The notes below the pieces were generated by a model. It was given only the letters and a program-made list of their open reading frames with translations. It was not told the origin of the DNA and did no database searches. From NCBI RefSeq assembly GCF_029892155.1, contig NZ_JARZAG010000016.1, forward strand, positions 1-64,000: a stretch of DNA of 64,000 nt, in the 5' to 3' direction. Every line of letters begins with the position of its first letter. The first letter of the stretch is position 1. The translations under genes were made by a program, and so were the position numbers. The stretch is from Kitasatospora sp. GAS204B. Its GTDB lineage: Bacteria; Actinomycetota; Actinomycetes; Streptomycetales; Streptomycetaceae. Shown one piece after another: positions 7,614-16,329 of the stretch.

Positions 7614-10600
7614 ATGGCGCGCGCTGACGAGGCGACGGCAGTGGAGCCTGCGACGGCCGGGTCCGAGTTGCGACTCTCCTCCGGCCAGGAGCAGTTGTGG
7701 TTCCTGAACGAGATGTCCCCCGGCGAGACCACCTACAACGTGACCAGCGCCTACCGGCTGCGCGGTCCGCTGGACGAGGACGCGATCCGCGGGGCGCTCG
7801 ATCTGCTGGTCGAGCGGCACGACATGCTGCGGGTGAGCTTCCACGCGAGGGACGGGGTGCCGCACCAGGTGGTCGCGCCGCACACGCCGGTGCGGCTTCC
7901 GGTCGTGGATCTGTCCGGCTCGGCGCCGCAGGCCCGGGAGGAGGCGCTGGACGAGGCCCTGCGGATCGAGGCCGACCTGCCCTTCGACCTGGCGACCGGG
8001 CCGATGTACCGGTTCCAGCTGTTCCGGCTGGCCGCCGACCACCACGTGCTCTGCTGCAGCTACCACCACATCATCACGGACGGCTGGTCGGGCGGGGTGA
8101 TCAGCCGGGAGCTCGCCCAGGCCTACCGTGACCTGCGGGCCGGGCGGACCCCCGAGCTGCCGCCGGCCCGCGCGACCTATGCCGACCACATCGCGCAGCA
8201 GCACCAGCAGCGCGCCGACGGCGAGTGGGCGCAGGAGCTGGACTTCTGGGCGGAGCGGCTGGCCGGCCTGCCGGTGCTGGAGCTGCCGGCCGACCGGGTG
8301 CGGGCGGCCCAGCCGACCCAGGACGGCGAGACCTTCCAGGTCGACTTCCCGCTGGACCTGCTGGTGAAGGCCCGTGAACTGGCCCACGAGCGGGGCGTCT
8401 CGCTCTTCATGGTGCTCACCGCGGCCCTGAACGTGGTGATCGGCCGCTACACCGGCGAGGAGGACATCCCGCTGGGCATGCCGATGCTCGGCCGCCCCGA
8501 GGAGGAACTCGAGGACGTCGTCGGGCTGTTCATCAACATGACGGTGCTGCGCACCGACCTGTCCGGCGATCCCACCTTCGCGGAGCTGGTCGACCGGCTC
8601 GCCGAGGCGAACCTGGACACCTACGACAACCAGAACGTCCCGTTCGACCAGGTGGTCGACCGGGTCCAGCCGGTCCGCGAGCCGGGCCGCAACCCGCTCT
8701 TCCAGATCGCCACGCAGGTCCTGGGCGAGAGCACCTCGGGCTTCGGCTTCGACCTGGAGGGCCTGGAGTCGGAGATCGTCCCGGTGGCCGGTACCCGGTC
8801 CCGCTTCGACCTGTCGTTCACCTTCGTCGAGGGCGCCGAACGGCTGCGGCTGACCGTGGAGTTCGCCACCGACCTGTTCGACCGCTGGCGCGTCGAGGGC
8901 CTCACCGACCAGCTCGGCACGCTGCTCGCGGCGGCCGTGGCCGACCCGGAGCTGCCGATCTCCCGGCTCCCGTTGCTCACCGAGGCGGAGCGCGCGCGGC
9001 TGTTGGCGGTCGGCCGCGGCGAGGACTTCGACTACCCCACCGAGCCGGTGCACGCCACCATCGCCCGGATCGCCGCCGAGCGGCCCGAGCTGGTGGCGGC
9101 GGTCTGCCGCGGGGTGGAGATGACGTACGGCGAGCTGGTCCGGCGGGCCGGGCTGCTGGCCCGCCACCTGCGCTCGCTGGGTGTCAAGCACGAGCAGGTG
9201 GTCGCCATCGCGATGGACCGCGACCTGGACGCCCTGGTGGCGATCCTGGGCGTGATGTTCTCCGGCGCCGCCTACACGATCATGGATCCGGCGCACCCCA
9301 ACGCCCGCCTGGACCACATGCTGCGCGACACCCAGGCCCCGCTGGTGATCACCCGCTCCACGGCGGTCGCCGAGCTGCCCGAGTCCAGCGGCTGGGGCAC
9401 CGTGCTGATCGACACCGAGTGGGCGGCCATCGAAGCCGCAGCCGATACCGAGCCGCTGGAGGAGTGGGCCGACCGCGAGTCGCTGGTCTACATCCTCTAC
9501 ACCTCCGGCTCCACCGGGATGCCCAAGGGCGTCATGATCGAGCAGCGCGGCCTGCGGATGTTCGTCGAGGCCTACCGCCGCACCTTCGGCGAGTGGACCT
9601 CGGAGGACCGCCTGCTGCAGCTGCCCGCGCTGACCTTCGACATGTCGCAGGGCGAGATCTTCGCCGGCCTGATCAGCGGCGCCGCCATGGTGCTGGTGGC
9701 CCCCGAGGACGCCTCCTCGCCGGAGTCGCTGGCGGCCCTGATGCGCGATCAGCGGGTCACCTACGCCGGTCTGTCGCCCGCGATCCTCTCGCTGGTGGAG
9801 GCCGAGCCCTACCCGCACCTCAAGTACGTGATGGGCGGCGCGGAGGCGCTGCCCGGCGAGCTGGTCACCAAGTGGAACCTGCCGGGTCGCAAGTTCGTCA
9901 ACCTGTACGGCCCCACTGAGGCGTCGGTGGCGACCACCGAGTACCTCTGCGAGCGGATCGAGTGGCAGTCCTCGCCGCCGATCGGGCGGCCGGAGTTCAG
10001 CCGCCTGCACTACGTGGTCGACAAGGCGAACAACCTGGTCCCGATCGGGGTCCCCGGCGAGCTGCTGATCGGCGGCGACGAGGGCCTGGCCCGCGGCTAC
10101 CTGAACCTGCCCGAGCTGACCGACGAGAAGTTCACCCCCGACCCCTTCCTGGGCGAGGGCCGGGTCTACCGCACCGGCGACCTGGTGCGCTGGACCCCCG
10201 ACCTGCAGATCGACTTCATCGGGCGGCTCGACCACCAGGTGAAGCTGCGCGGCCTGCGGATCGAGCTCGGCGAGATCGAGTCCGGGCTGGTCGCCCACCC
10301 GCGGGTGCGGATGGCGATCGTGCTGCTGCGCGAGGACGGCGGCGAGAAGCAGCTGGTCGCCTACTACACCGTGCTCGGCGAGGTGTCGCCGACGGTGGAC
10401 GAGCTGCGCGCCCACCTGGGCCGCACGATGCCCGAGTACATGGTGCCGACGGCCTACGTCGAGCTGGCGGAGTTCCCGCTGACCCCGGCCCGGAAGATCA
10501 ACCGGGCGGCCCTGCCGGCCCCGGTCAACCTGGCCGGTGGAGACAGCTACGTGGCCCCCGGCACGCCCACCGAGGAGCAGGTGGCGGAGGTCTTCGCCGC

Positions 10601-10817
10601 CGTGCTCAGCGCGGAGCGGGTCGGTTCGACCGACAGCTTCTTCGCGCTCGGCGGCAACTCGCTGCAGGCGATGCGGGCCGTCAGCCGGCTCAACAAGCGG
10701 TTCGGGGTCAAGGTCAACGTCCGCACGCTGTACGGCAATGCCACGGTCGGCGGGGTCGCCGCGGCGGTCGAGGAGCTGCTGGCGAAGAAGCGGGAGACGG
10801 CCAAGTCCGGTGGCTGA
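7614..10817 (+). CDS. single-module nonribosomal peptide synthetase (C-A-PCP)
   Basis: A 1067-aa protein. A condensation domain (about residues 18-440) has HHIITDG at 151-157. An adenylation domain (about 470-960) carries LYTSGSTGMPKG near 628 and FDMSQGE at 675-681. A PCP (about 985-1060) has the phosphopantetheine serine S1016 in LGGNSL. Aligning by eye to GrsA gives the pocket code D-M-G-G-M-G-L-V-A-K, which I cannot match to a standard amino acid. There is no thioesterase or epimerisation domain and no second A domain. The C domain must take its donor from another carrier protein or a free acyl or aminoacyl donor, none of which is in the window. The next gene encodes a discrete thioesterase. 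It is likely the only peptide-bond-forming step seen here. Confidence 0.95.
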   Translation: MARADEATAVEPATAGSELRLSSGQEQLWFLNEMSPGETTYNVTSAYRLRGPLDEDAIRGALDLLVERHDMLRVSFHARDGVPHQVVAPHTPVRLPVVDLSGSAPQAREEALDEALRIEADLPFDLATGPMYRFQLFRLAADHHVLCCSYHHIITDGWSGGVISRELAQAYRDLRAGRTPELPPARATYADHIAQQHQQRADGEWAQELDFWAERLAGLPVLELPADRVRAAQPTQDGETFQVDFPLDLLVKARELAHERGVSLFMVLTAALNVVIGRYTGEEDIPLGMPMLGRPEEELEDVVGLFINMTVLRTDLSGDPTFAELVDRLAEANLDTYDNQNVPFDQVVDRVQPVREPGRNPLFQIATQVLGESTSGFGFDLEGLESEIVPVAGTRSRFDLSFTFVEGAERLRLTVEFATDLFDRWRVEGLTDQLGTLLAAAVADPELPISRLPLLTEAERARLLAVGRGEDFDYPTEPVHATIARIAAERPELVAAVCRGVEMTYGELVRRAGLLARHLRSLGVKHEQVVAIAMDRDLDALVAILGVMFSGAAYTIMDPAHPNARLDHMLRDTQAPLVITRSTAVAELPESSGWGTVLIDTEWAAIEAAADTEPLEEWADRESLVYILYTSGSTGMPKGVMIEQRGLRMFVEAYRRTFGEWTSEDRLLQLPALTFDMSQGEIFAGLISGAAMVLVAPEDASSPESLAALMRDQRVTYAGLSPAILSLVEAEPYPHLKYVMGGAEALPGELVTKWNLPGRKFVNLYGPTEASVATTEYLCERIEWQSSPPIGRPEFSRLHYVVDKANNLVPIGVPGELLIGGDEGLARGYLNLPELTDEKFTPDPFLGEGRVYRTGDLVRWTPDLQIDFIGRLDHQVKLRGLRIELGEIESGLVAHPRVRMAIVLLREDGGEKQLVAYYTVLGEVSPTVDELRAHLGRTMPEYMVPTAYVELAEFPLTPARKINRAALPAPVNLAGGDSYVAPGTPTEEQVAEVFAAVLSAERVGSTDSFFALGGNSLQAMRAVSRLNKRFGVKVNVRTLYGNATVGGVAAAVEELLAKKRETAKSGG

Positions 10818-11646
10818 CGGTCAGGAGAGCACACTCGTCCCGCTGTCCGAGCCGGGCAGCCTGCCGCCGCTGTACTGCGTGCACCCGGTCTCGGGCTCGC
10901 CGTACGGCTACTCGGTGCTGACCCGGACGCTGGGGGCGGACCAGCCGGTGTTCGGGTTCGAGGCCCCGGGCTTCGACGGGATCGGGGAACCGGCCGCCGA
11001 CATGGCGGAGTTGGCCGAGCGGCACGTGGCCTCGCTGCGTGCCGCCCGGCCGCACGGCCCCTACCACCTGCTCGGCTGGTCGCTGGGCGGGGTGGTGGCC
11101 TACGAGATGGCCCGCCGGCTGACCGCCGCCGGCGAGCGGGTGCCGGTGCTGGTGCTGGTCGACTCCCCGGTGCCCGAGCCGATCGAGTCCTGGCCGCTGA
11201 GCTCGATGCTCCCGCACTTCCTGCGGGACCTGCTCGGGCTCACCGCGGGCCGCACGCCGGAGTTGGACGCGGCTCTCGCAGGACTGGGCGACGACTCCCC
11301 GCTGGTGGAGTGGTTCGCCGCCGCCGAGCGGTCCGGGCAGTTCCCCGAGGAGCTGGACGCGGAGTTCCTCGAAGAGCGCTTCACGCTCTTCGAGGCGCAC
11401 GTCTCGCTGCTGATGCGGCATCGGATCGAGGCCGTCCACCAGGGCACGCTGATCTCGGTCATGGCGGCCGAGTCGGACCCGGCCGAGACGCGGTGGGGCC
11501 CGCTGGCCACCCGGGTCGAGGAGCACACCGTGCCCGGCGACCACCACTCGATGTGGACGGGGGAGGGCCTGGCGGCGCTGAGCGCCGTCGTCGCGGCCGC
11601 CCTGCGCGCGGCCCGCGCCGAACCCGAGGAAGGAGGCACGGTGTGA
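10810..11646 (+). CDS. discrete thioesterase (alpha/beta hydrolase, NRPS-associated)
   Basis: A 278-aa thioesterase similar to the C-terminal TE domains of EntF-like synthetases, here free-standing. The catalytic triad is visible: S91 in GWSLGG, D118 in LVDSPVPE and H246 in GDHHSMW. The N-terminus YCVHPVSGSPYGY holds the oxyanion-hole region. GTG 10810 overlaps the NRPS stop by 8 bp, so it is translationally coupled. It would release or cyclise the PCP-bound product by hydrolysis or lactone/amide formation; a proofreading role is the alternative. The downstream MFS start overlaps its stop. Confidence 0.92.
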   Translation: MADGQESTLVPLSEPGSLPPLYCVHPVSGSPYGYSVLTRTLGADQPVFGFEAPGFDGIGEPAADMAELAERHVASLRAARPHGPYHLLGWSLGGVVAYEMARRLTAAGERVPVLVLVDSPVPEPIESWPLSSMLPHFLRDLLGLTAGRTPELDAALAGLGDDSPLVEWFAAAERSGQFPEELDAEFLEERFTLFEAHVSLLMRHRIEAVHQGTLISVMAAESDPAETRWGPLATRVEEHTVPGDHHSMWTGEGLAALSAVVAAALRAARAEPEEGGTV

Positions 11647-12983
11647 CGGACAAGGTGGACGACGCCGCGCAGGAGGCGGTGGAGGAGGTGCCGGAACTCG
11701 CCGCGGCACCGCCGCCGGCGGGCGCGCTCTGGCGCAACCGGGACTTCGTCACCTTCTGGACGGGGGAGACCCTCTCCCTGTACGGCACGCAGATCACCAC
11801 GCTGGCGCTGCCGCTCACCGCGGTGCTGGTCTTCAACGTGGGCCCCGAGCAGCTGGGGCTGCTGCGCTTCGCCCAGCTGGTGCCCTTCCTCGCCCTCGCG
11901 CTGCTCTTCGGCGTCTGGGTGGACCGGGTCCGCAAGCGGCCGGTGATGCTGGGTGCCAACCTGGTCCGGATGGCGCTGATCAGCCTGGTGCCGATCCTGC
12001 ACTACACCGGGACGCTGCGGCTGTCGCTGCTGTACCTGATCGCGGTCGGCATCGGGGTGGCGACGGTGCTGTTCGACGTCAGCTGGATGTCGTACGTGCC
12101 GGTGCTGGTGAAGGACCGCCGGTACCTGATGGAGGCCAACACCAAGCTGAACGCCACCTCGGCCTCCTCCGACATCGCCGGCCCGGGCCTTGCCGGTGTG
12201 CTGGTGAGCGCCCTGTCGGCACCCGCCGCGATGGCCGCCAACGCCTTCTCCTACGCGCTGTCGGTCGTCTCGCTGCTGATCATCCGCACGCCGGAGCCCA
12301 AGCCGGCGGCACCGGAGACCAAGCGGCGGCTGCGCACCGAGGTGGCCGAGGGGCTGCGCTGGGTCTTCGGGAACACCTGGCTGCGGGCCATGGGGCTGGT
12401 CGGCTGCTCCTGCAACTTCTTCCTCACCATGGTGCAGACGCTCTTCCTGCTCTACGCGGTCCGCGAGAAGCACCTGCCGCCGGCCGCCGTGGGGTTCATC
12501 ATGGGCGCGGCGGCGGTCGGCGGCCTGCTCGGCGCCATGTTCTCCGCGGTGGTGGTGCGCCGGTTCTCGGTGGGCACCGTCTACCGGGCCTCGGTGTCGG
12601 TGATCTTCCTCGGCCCGCTGCTGGTTCCCGCCGCGGGCGGGCCGCGCTGGCTGCTGATCTCGCTCTTCGTGGTCTCCTTCTTCGTCGAGTACTTCGGCAG
12701 CAGCGTCTCGAACGTGCTGATCGTGAGCCTGCGTCAGACCATCACCCCGCACAAGCTGATGGGCCGGATGACCGCCGGCATGCGGATGCTGCTCTACGGC
12801 GGCGGTGCGCTGGGCGGCCCGGTCGGCGGGCTGCTGGCCGGGCTGATGGGGCTGCACGCCGCGCTCTGGGTCGCCGGGGTGGCCGCCGCCGTGATGCTGG
12901 TCCCGATCATCCTCTCGCCGGTGGGTAAGCTGCGGGAGATGCCGCCCTCGGCCGAGGAGGGTGCGGCCGTCGGAGGTGCTTGA
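11643..12983 (+). CDS. MFS transporter, probable product exporter
   Basis: A 446-aa major facilitator with about 12 hydrophobic segments after a cytoplasmic N-terminus rich in Ala, Glu and Pro. The signature between helices 2 and 3 is FGVWVDRVRKRPVM; NTKLNATSASSDIAGPGLAG follows. It resembles macrolide- and peptide-type MFS efflux proteins. GTG 11643 overlaps the thioesterase stop (GTGA). Its position in the operon directly after NRPS and TE makes export and self-protection likely. Confidence 0.9.
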   Translation: MTDKVDDAAQEAVEEVPELAAAPPPAGALWRNRDFVTFWTGETLSLYGTQITTLALPLTAVLVFNVGPEQLGLLRFAQLVPFLALALLFGVWVDRVRKRPVMLGANLVRMALISLVPILHYTGTLRLSLLYLIAVGIGVATVLFDVSWMSYVPVLVKDRRYLMEANTKLNATSASSDIAGPGLAGVLVSALSAPAAMAANAFSYALSVVSLLIIRTPEPKPAAPETKRRLRTEVAEGLRWVFGNTWLRAMGLVGCSCNFFLTMVQTLFLLYAVREKHLPPAAVGFIMGAAAVGGLLGAMFSAVVVRRFSVGTVYRASVSVIFLGPLLVPAAGGPRWLLISLFVVSFFVEYFGSSVSNVLIVSLRQTITPHKLMGRMTAGMRMLLYGGGALGGPVGGLLAGLMGLHAALWVAGVAAAVMLVPIILSPVGKLREMPPSAEEGAAVGGA

Positions 12984-12984
12984 G

Positions 12985-13875
12985 GTGAGCGTCTACCACC
13001 GGGGCGAACGGGCCGTGCAGAGCCGGGTGGACGTGCTCGCCGAGGCCGACCGGATCGGCCGGAGCGTCGGGCGCGGCATCAGCGAGATGGCCGGGGTCTT
13101 CCTGGGCGTCCAGCGGATGCTGGTGCTCGGCGCGGCGGACGACGAGGGGCGGCTGTGGGCCTCGCCGCTCACCGGGCCGGCCGGCTTCGCCCGGGCCACC
13201 GGCCCGTACACCGCCGCCGTCGCCGCCCGCCCGGTGGCCGGCGACCCGCTGGCCGAGGCGCTCACCGCGCGCCCGGCCCCGGTCGGGGTGCTCGCCCTCG
13301 ATCCCCGGATCCCCCGCCGGCTGCGCGTGAACGGCACCGCGCGGCCCACCCCGCGCGGGCTCGCGATCGACACCGAGCAGGTCTTCGCCAACTGCCCCAG
13401 GTACCTGCGCAGGCGTCGACTCCTGGACGGCGCACCGGTTCTGGCCACCGGGCCAGGACCGGTGGCCAGAACCGGTGCGCTCGACGCCGAGCAGCGGCAG
13501 CTGATCGGCCGCTGCGACACCTTCTTCATCGCCACCGCCGCCGACTCCGGCAGCGCGGACGCCAGCCACCGCGGCGGCGACCCCGGCTTCGTCCAGGTGC
13601 TCTCGTCCACCCGGCTGGCCTGGCCGGACTACCCGGGCAACGCGATGTTCATGACCCTCGGCAACCTGGAACTCGACGCCCGCGCCGGCCTGCTGTTCCT
13701 CGACTGGACGACCGGGGCCACCCTGCACCTCACCGGCACGGCTCACGCCGAGTTCGGCGCGGCGGGTCGCACCGTGCACTTCGAACTGGCCGAGGCGGTG
13801 GCGAACCCGGCCGGCAGCCCGCTGCGCTGGTCGACCCCCGAGCCCCTCGATTCGGGCCGTCGCCAGCCGATCTGA
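12985..13875 (+). CDS. pyridoxamine-5'-phosphate-oxidase-fold flavoprotein
   Basis: A 296-aa protein of the PPOX split-barrel family, the larger type with an N-terminal HRGERAVQSRVDVL, a central TFFIAT and a DLTWPDYPGN-like segment (LAWPDYPGNAMFMTLGN). Such proteins bind FMN or F420. GTG 12985 directly follows the exporter stop, so it is in the operon. The coding sequence carries a 20-bp perfect inverted repeat at 13430-13480, translated as GAPVLATGPGPVARTGA. It could be a pathway reductase/oxidase or the first gene of the neighbouring core region; similar genes occur widely in streptomycetes. Confidence 0.75.
   Translation: MSVYHRGERAVQSRVDVLAEADRIGRSVGRGISEMAGVFLGVQRMLVLGAADDEGRLWASPLTGPAGFARATGPYTAAVAARPVAGDPLAEALTARPAPVGVLALDPRIPRRLRVNGTARPTPRGLAIDTEQVFANCPRYLRRRRLLDGAPVLATGPGPVARTGALDAEQRQLIGRCDTFFIATAADSGSADASHRGGDPGFVQVLSSTRLAWPDYPGNAMFMTLGNLELDARAGLLFLDWTTGATLHLTGTAHAEFGAAGRTVHFELAEAVANPAGSPLRWSTPEPLDSGRRQPI
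13430..13480. repeat. 20-bp perfect inverted repeat inside a coding region
   Basis: Arms GCGCACCGGTTCTGGCCACC (13430-13449) and its exact reverse complement (13461-13480), with an 11-nt loop. It lies inside the PPOX-fold gene in a stretch that looks non-conserved (between RRRRLLD and LDAEQ). It is in frame and adds 17 codons. It may be a short palindromic insertion element or a transcript-internal hairpin. Confidence 0.85.
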
Positions 13876-13887
13876 CCGACCGTTACG

Positions 13888-15111
13888 ATGCCCGCCATGG
13901 ACGTACGATCAGCGTTCGAATCCGAGCGGGAGAGCTTCCTGCGCACCCTGCTGGCCGCCTTCGGGCAGCTCCCGCAGCCCCCGGCCCAGGGGCAGGGCGG
14001 CTGGTGGTACGCCTACGAGATGGACCGCAACCTGTTCGCCGAGCGGGACGGCGTGCCGATCGGCACCGCCGGCGCGTACAGCTTCGAACTCACCCTGCCC
14101 GGCGGCCCGGTGGCCCCGGTCGCCGGGGTGACCGCGGTCGGCGTGCTGCCCACCCACCGGCGGCAGGGGGTGCTGACCGCGCTGATGCGCCACCAGCTCG
14201 ACCAGCTGTGCGGGCAGGGCGAGTTCCTCGCCGTGCTGATCGCCTCGGAGGCGCTGATCTACCGCCGCTTCGGCTACGGCCCGGCCACCTTCCGGCAGCG
14301 GCTGACCGTGCCGCGCCACCGGGCGGCCGTCGCCGGACCCGCGGTGCCCGGTTCGATCGAACTGCGCGAGCGGGCCGGCAGCGCCGAGCTGCTGGCCGAG
14401 ATCTACGACCGCTACCGGCGCACCCAGCCGGGCGAGCTCTCCCGCCCGGCGCACTGGTGGGCGCTGGGCGCGGGGCAGCCGCCGGTGTCCCTCGCCCCGC
14501 GCCACCTCGCCGTGCACCGCGATCCGAGCGGCACCGCCGACGGCTACGCCAGCTACCTGGTCGGCCCCACCGATCCGGTCTCCCGCACCCGGGAACTCAC
14601 CGTGGACGAGATCGTCGCGGTCGACAGCGCGGCGCACCGGGCGCTGGTGCGCTACTGCCTCTCGCACGACCTGGTCCACCGGGTCGTGCTGGCCAACCTG
14701 CCGCCGGAGAACGACGTGCGCTGGCAGCTGGCCGATCACCGCGGCGCCCAGCTGACGGAGGATCAGGACGCGCTCTGGCTGCGCCTGCTCGACGTCCCGC
14801 GCGCGCTCACCGCCCGCCGCTACCTCGCCGACGGGCGGCTGGTGCTGGACGTCCTGGACCCGTTCCGTCCCGCCACCGGCGGCCGGTACGAGCTGACCGT
14901 GACCCCGGACGGCGCGCGCTGCGAGCCGACCGAGCGCGAGCCGGACCTCACCCTGGACATCAGCGACCTGGCCTCGCTCTACCTGGGTGGCGTGGCCGCC
15001 GGCGCCCTGGTCCGGGCCGGCCGGATCCGGGCCCACCACCCGCGGGCCGCCGCCCGCGCGGACGCCCTCTTCCGCACCGAGCGGCCCCCGCACTGCCTGC
15101 ACGCGTTCTGA
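13888..15111 (+). CDS. Eis-family GNAT N-acetyltransferase
   Basis: A 407-aa protein with the Eis-type two-GNAT plus sterol-carrier-like C-terminal arrangement. The acetyl-CoA loop is in GVTAVGVLPTHRRQGVLTAL (about residues 75-95), and IYRRFGYGPAT follows. Eis-like enzymes acetylate amines of antibiotics or proteins using acetyl-CoA. It begins 12 bp after the PPOX gene; ATG 13897 is an alternative start. It may belong to the core genome or serve as a modification/self-resistance enzyme of the cluster. The amine target is unknown. Confidence 0.85.
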   Translation: MPAMDVRSAFESERESFLRTLLAAFGQLPQPPAQGQGGWWYAYEMDRNLFAERDGVPIGTAGAYSFELTLPGGPVAPVAGVTAVGVLPTHRRQGVLTALMRHQLDQLCGQGEFLAVLIASEALIYRRFGYGPATFRQRLTVPRHRAAVAGPAVPGSIELRERAGSAELLAEIYDRYRRTQPGELSRPAHWWALGAGQPPVSLAPRHLAVHRDPSGTADGYASYLVGPTDPVSRTRELTVDEIVAVDSAAHRALVRYCLSHDLVHRVVLANLPPENDVRWQLADHRGAQLTEDQDALWLRLLDVPRALTARRYLADGRLVLDVLDPFRPATGGRYELTVTPDGARCEPTEREPDLTLDISDLASLYLGGVAAGALVRAGRIRAHHPRAAARADALFRTERPPHCLHAF

Positions 15112-15268
15112 CCGGGCCGCCGCCTGGCGCGAGCCGTGCGGTGACCGGCCCCCGGCCCGCCGATCCGTCCCGGCATGCCCGGCGCGGCGGCCTGTGTGAC
15201 CCTGGAGCGGAGCTGTCCCGCCGCCGGCGCTCCTCGCGGAGCGTCGGCCGTCGGAAGGACCGTCGTCC

Positions 15269-16273
15269 GTGGCCAAGCCCTCGCTCTCGTCGCTCCCGCT
15301 CTCCCCTTCTTCCCCCCTGCGTTCTTCCACCCCGCGTTCTTCCGCCCCGGGCCACCCTGCCGCCTCGTCCGCGCTGCGCCGCCGGGTCCGGTGGGCCGGC
15401 CGATCCGCGGTCGGCGCCGCGGTGACGGCCCCGGTGCTGCTCTCGCTGCTGATACCCGCGACCACCGCGCAGGCGGCAGCCGTCGCCGCGCCGGTGGTCG
15501 TGCCCCTCGGTGCCTCGTCGGACCAGCCCGACCAGGCCGTCCAGCCCGCCCAGCCGGATCCGTCCGGCTCGCCGTTCCGTCCGAAGCTGCGCCCGATACC
15601 CGAGCCGTCGCCGAGCACCGCGACCCCGCCGGGGGAGGGAAGCACGGGCTCCGCGACGGCCGTCCCCGGCTCCACCCCGCCGCAGACCGCCGCCGCCACC
15701 CCGCCCGGCGCCGCGCCAGGCACCCCCGGTGCCGCCGGCTCGCCCACCGCGACCCGGCACCCGAGTCCCACCGCCGCCCGCCCCACCGCCTCGCCAACCG
15801 CCGCCGGCGTCACCGCGACCCGCCCGGCCACGACCCGGCCGACGCCCGGCGACCCGCCGACCGATCCGGCGGGCGACCCACCTGCCGATCTGGCGGGCGA
15901 CCCACCTGCCGATCCGGTGGGCGACCCACCCAGCGGCCTGCCGGCCGGCCCGTCCGACGGCGGCTGCGCCGGCTGGATCTCGGTGATCCCCGCGGCCGCC
16001 CCGCCGACCGAGGCCCAGGGCGCCGTCCCCGCGGTGCCGGCCGATCCCGCCGCCCTCGCCCGGCCCGCCGACCAGGCCACGCCCGCCCCGGTGGCCGACC
16101 CGGGCACCCCCGCCCTGCCGGCCGCGCCCGCGACCGCGCGGCCGGGGGTACCCGGGTCGCTCGCCGTGGTGCGGCTGCGCGGCCCGGTGGTGCTGGTGCT
16201 GCCGATGGGCGCCGGACTGGTGCTGATCGGCCTCGGACTGGCCCTGGTCGGCCTGCGGCTGCGCCGCGACTGA
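15269..16273 (+). CDS. Pro/Ala-rich secreted protein with C-terminal membrane anchor
   Basis: A 334-aa protein, GTG start. A long Ser-rich N-terminus precedes a hydrophobic signal segment (VGAAVTAPVLLSLLIPATTA, about residues 49-68). A 180-residue Pro/Ala/Thr-rich region then carries tandem GDPP-containing heptads, and a hydrophobic C-terminal helix ends in RLRRD. The pattern suggests a cell-surface stalk-like protein anchored in the membrane. I recognise no enzyme domain. Low-complexity composition makes homology searches unreliable. Confidence 0.6.
   Translation: MAKPSLSSLPLSPSSPLRSSTPRSSAPGHPAASSALRRRVRWAGRSAVGAAVTAPVLLSLLIPATTAQAAAVAAPVVVPLGASSDQPDQAVQPAQPDPSGSPFRPKLRPIPEPSPSTATPPGEGSTGSATAVPGSTPPQTAAATPPGAAPGTPGAAGSPTATRHPSPTAARPTASPTAAGVTATRPATTRPTPGDPPTDPAGDPPADLAGDPPADPVGDPPSGLPAGPSDGGCAGWISVIPAAAPPTEAQGAVPAVPADPAALARPADQATPAPVADPGTPALPAAPATARPGVPGSLAVVRLRGPVVLVLPMGAGLVLIGLGLALVGLRLRRD
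15852..15935 (+). repeat. 21-bp tandem repeats encoding GDPPxDx heptads
   Basis: About four imperfect 21-bp copies (GGCGACCCACCTGCCGATC-type) encode GDPPTDPA, GDPPADLA, GDPPADPV and GDPPSGLP. They lie in the stalk region of the secreted Pro-rich protein and could vary in number between strains. Confidence 0.8.
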
Positions 16274-16329
16274 GCCAGCCGTGAGGTGGTCGGTTGACCC
16301 TCCGGAGCGTCGAAGCATATGAAGGAGGT

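Noticed and set aside
7575..10415. 946-codon minus-strand open frame opposite the NRPS
   Set aside because: Mirror of the NRPS in a GC-rich genome; His/Gln/Val/Gly-rich composition with no domain.
15852..15935. CRISPR-like repeat array
   Set aside because: Repeats are contiguous, in frame and imperfect; no spacers and no cas genes.
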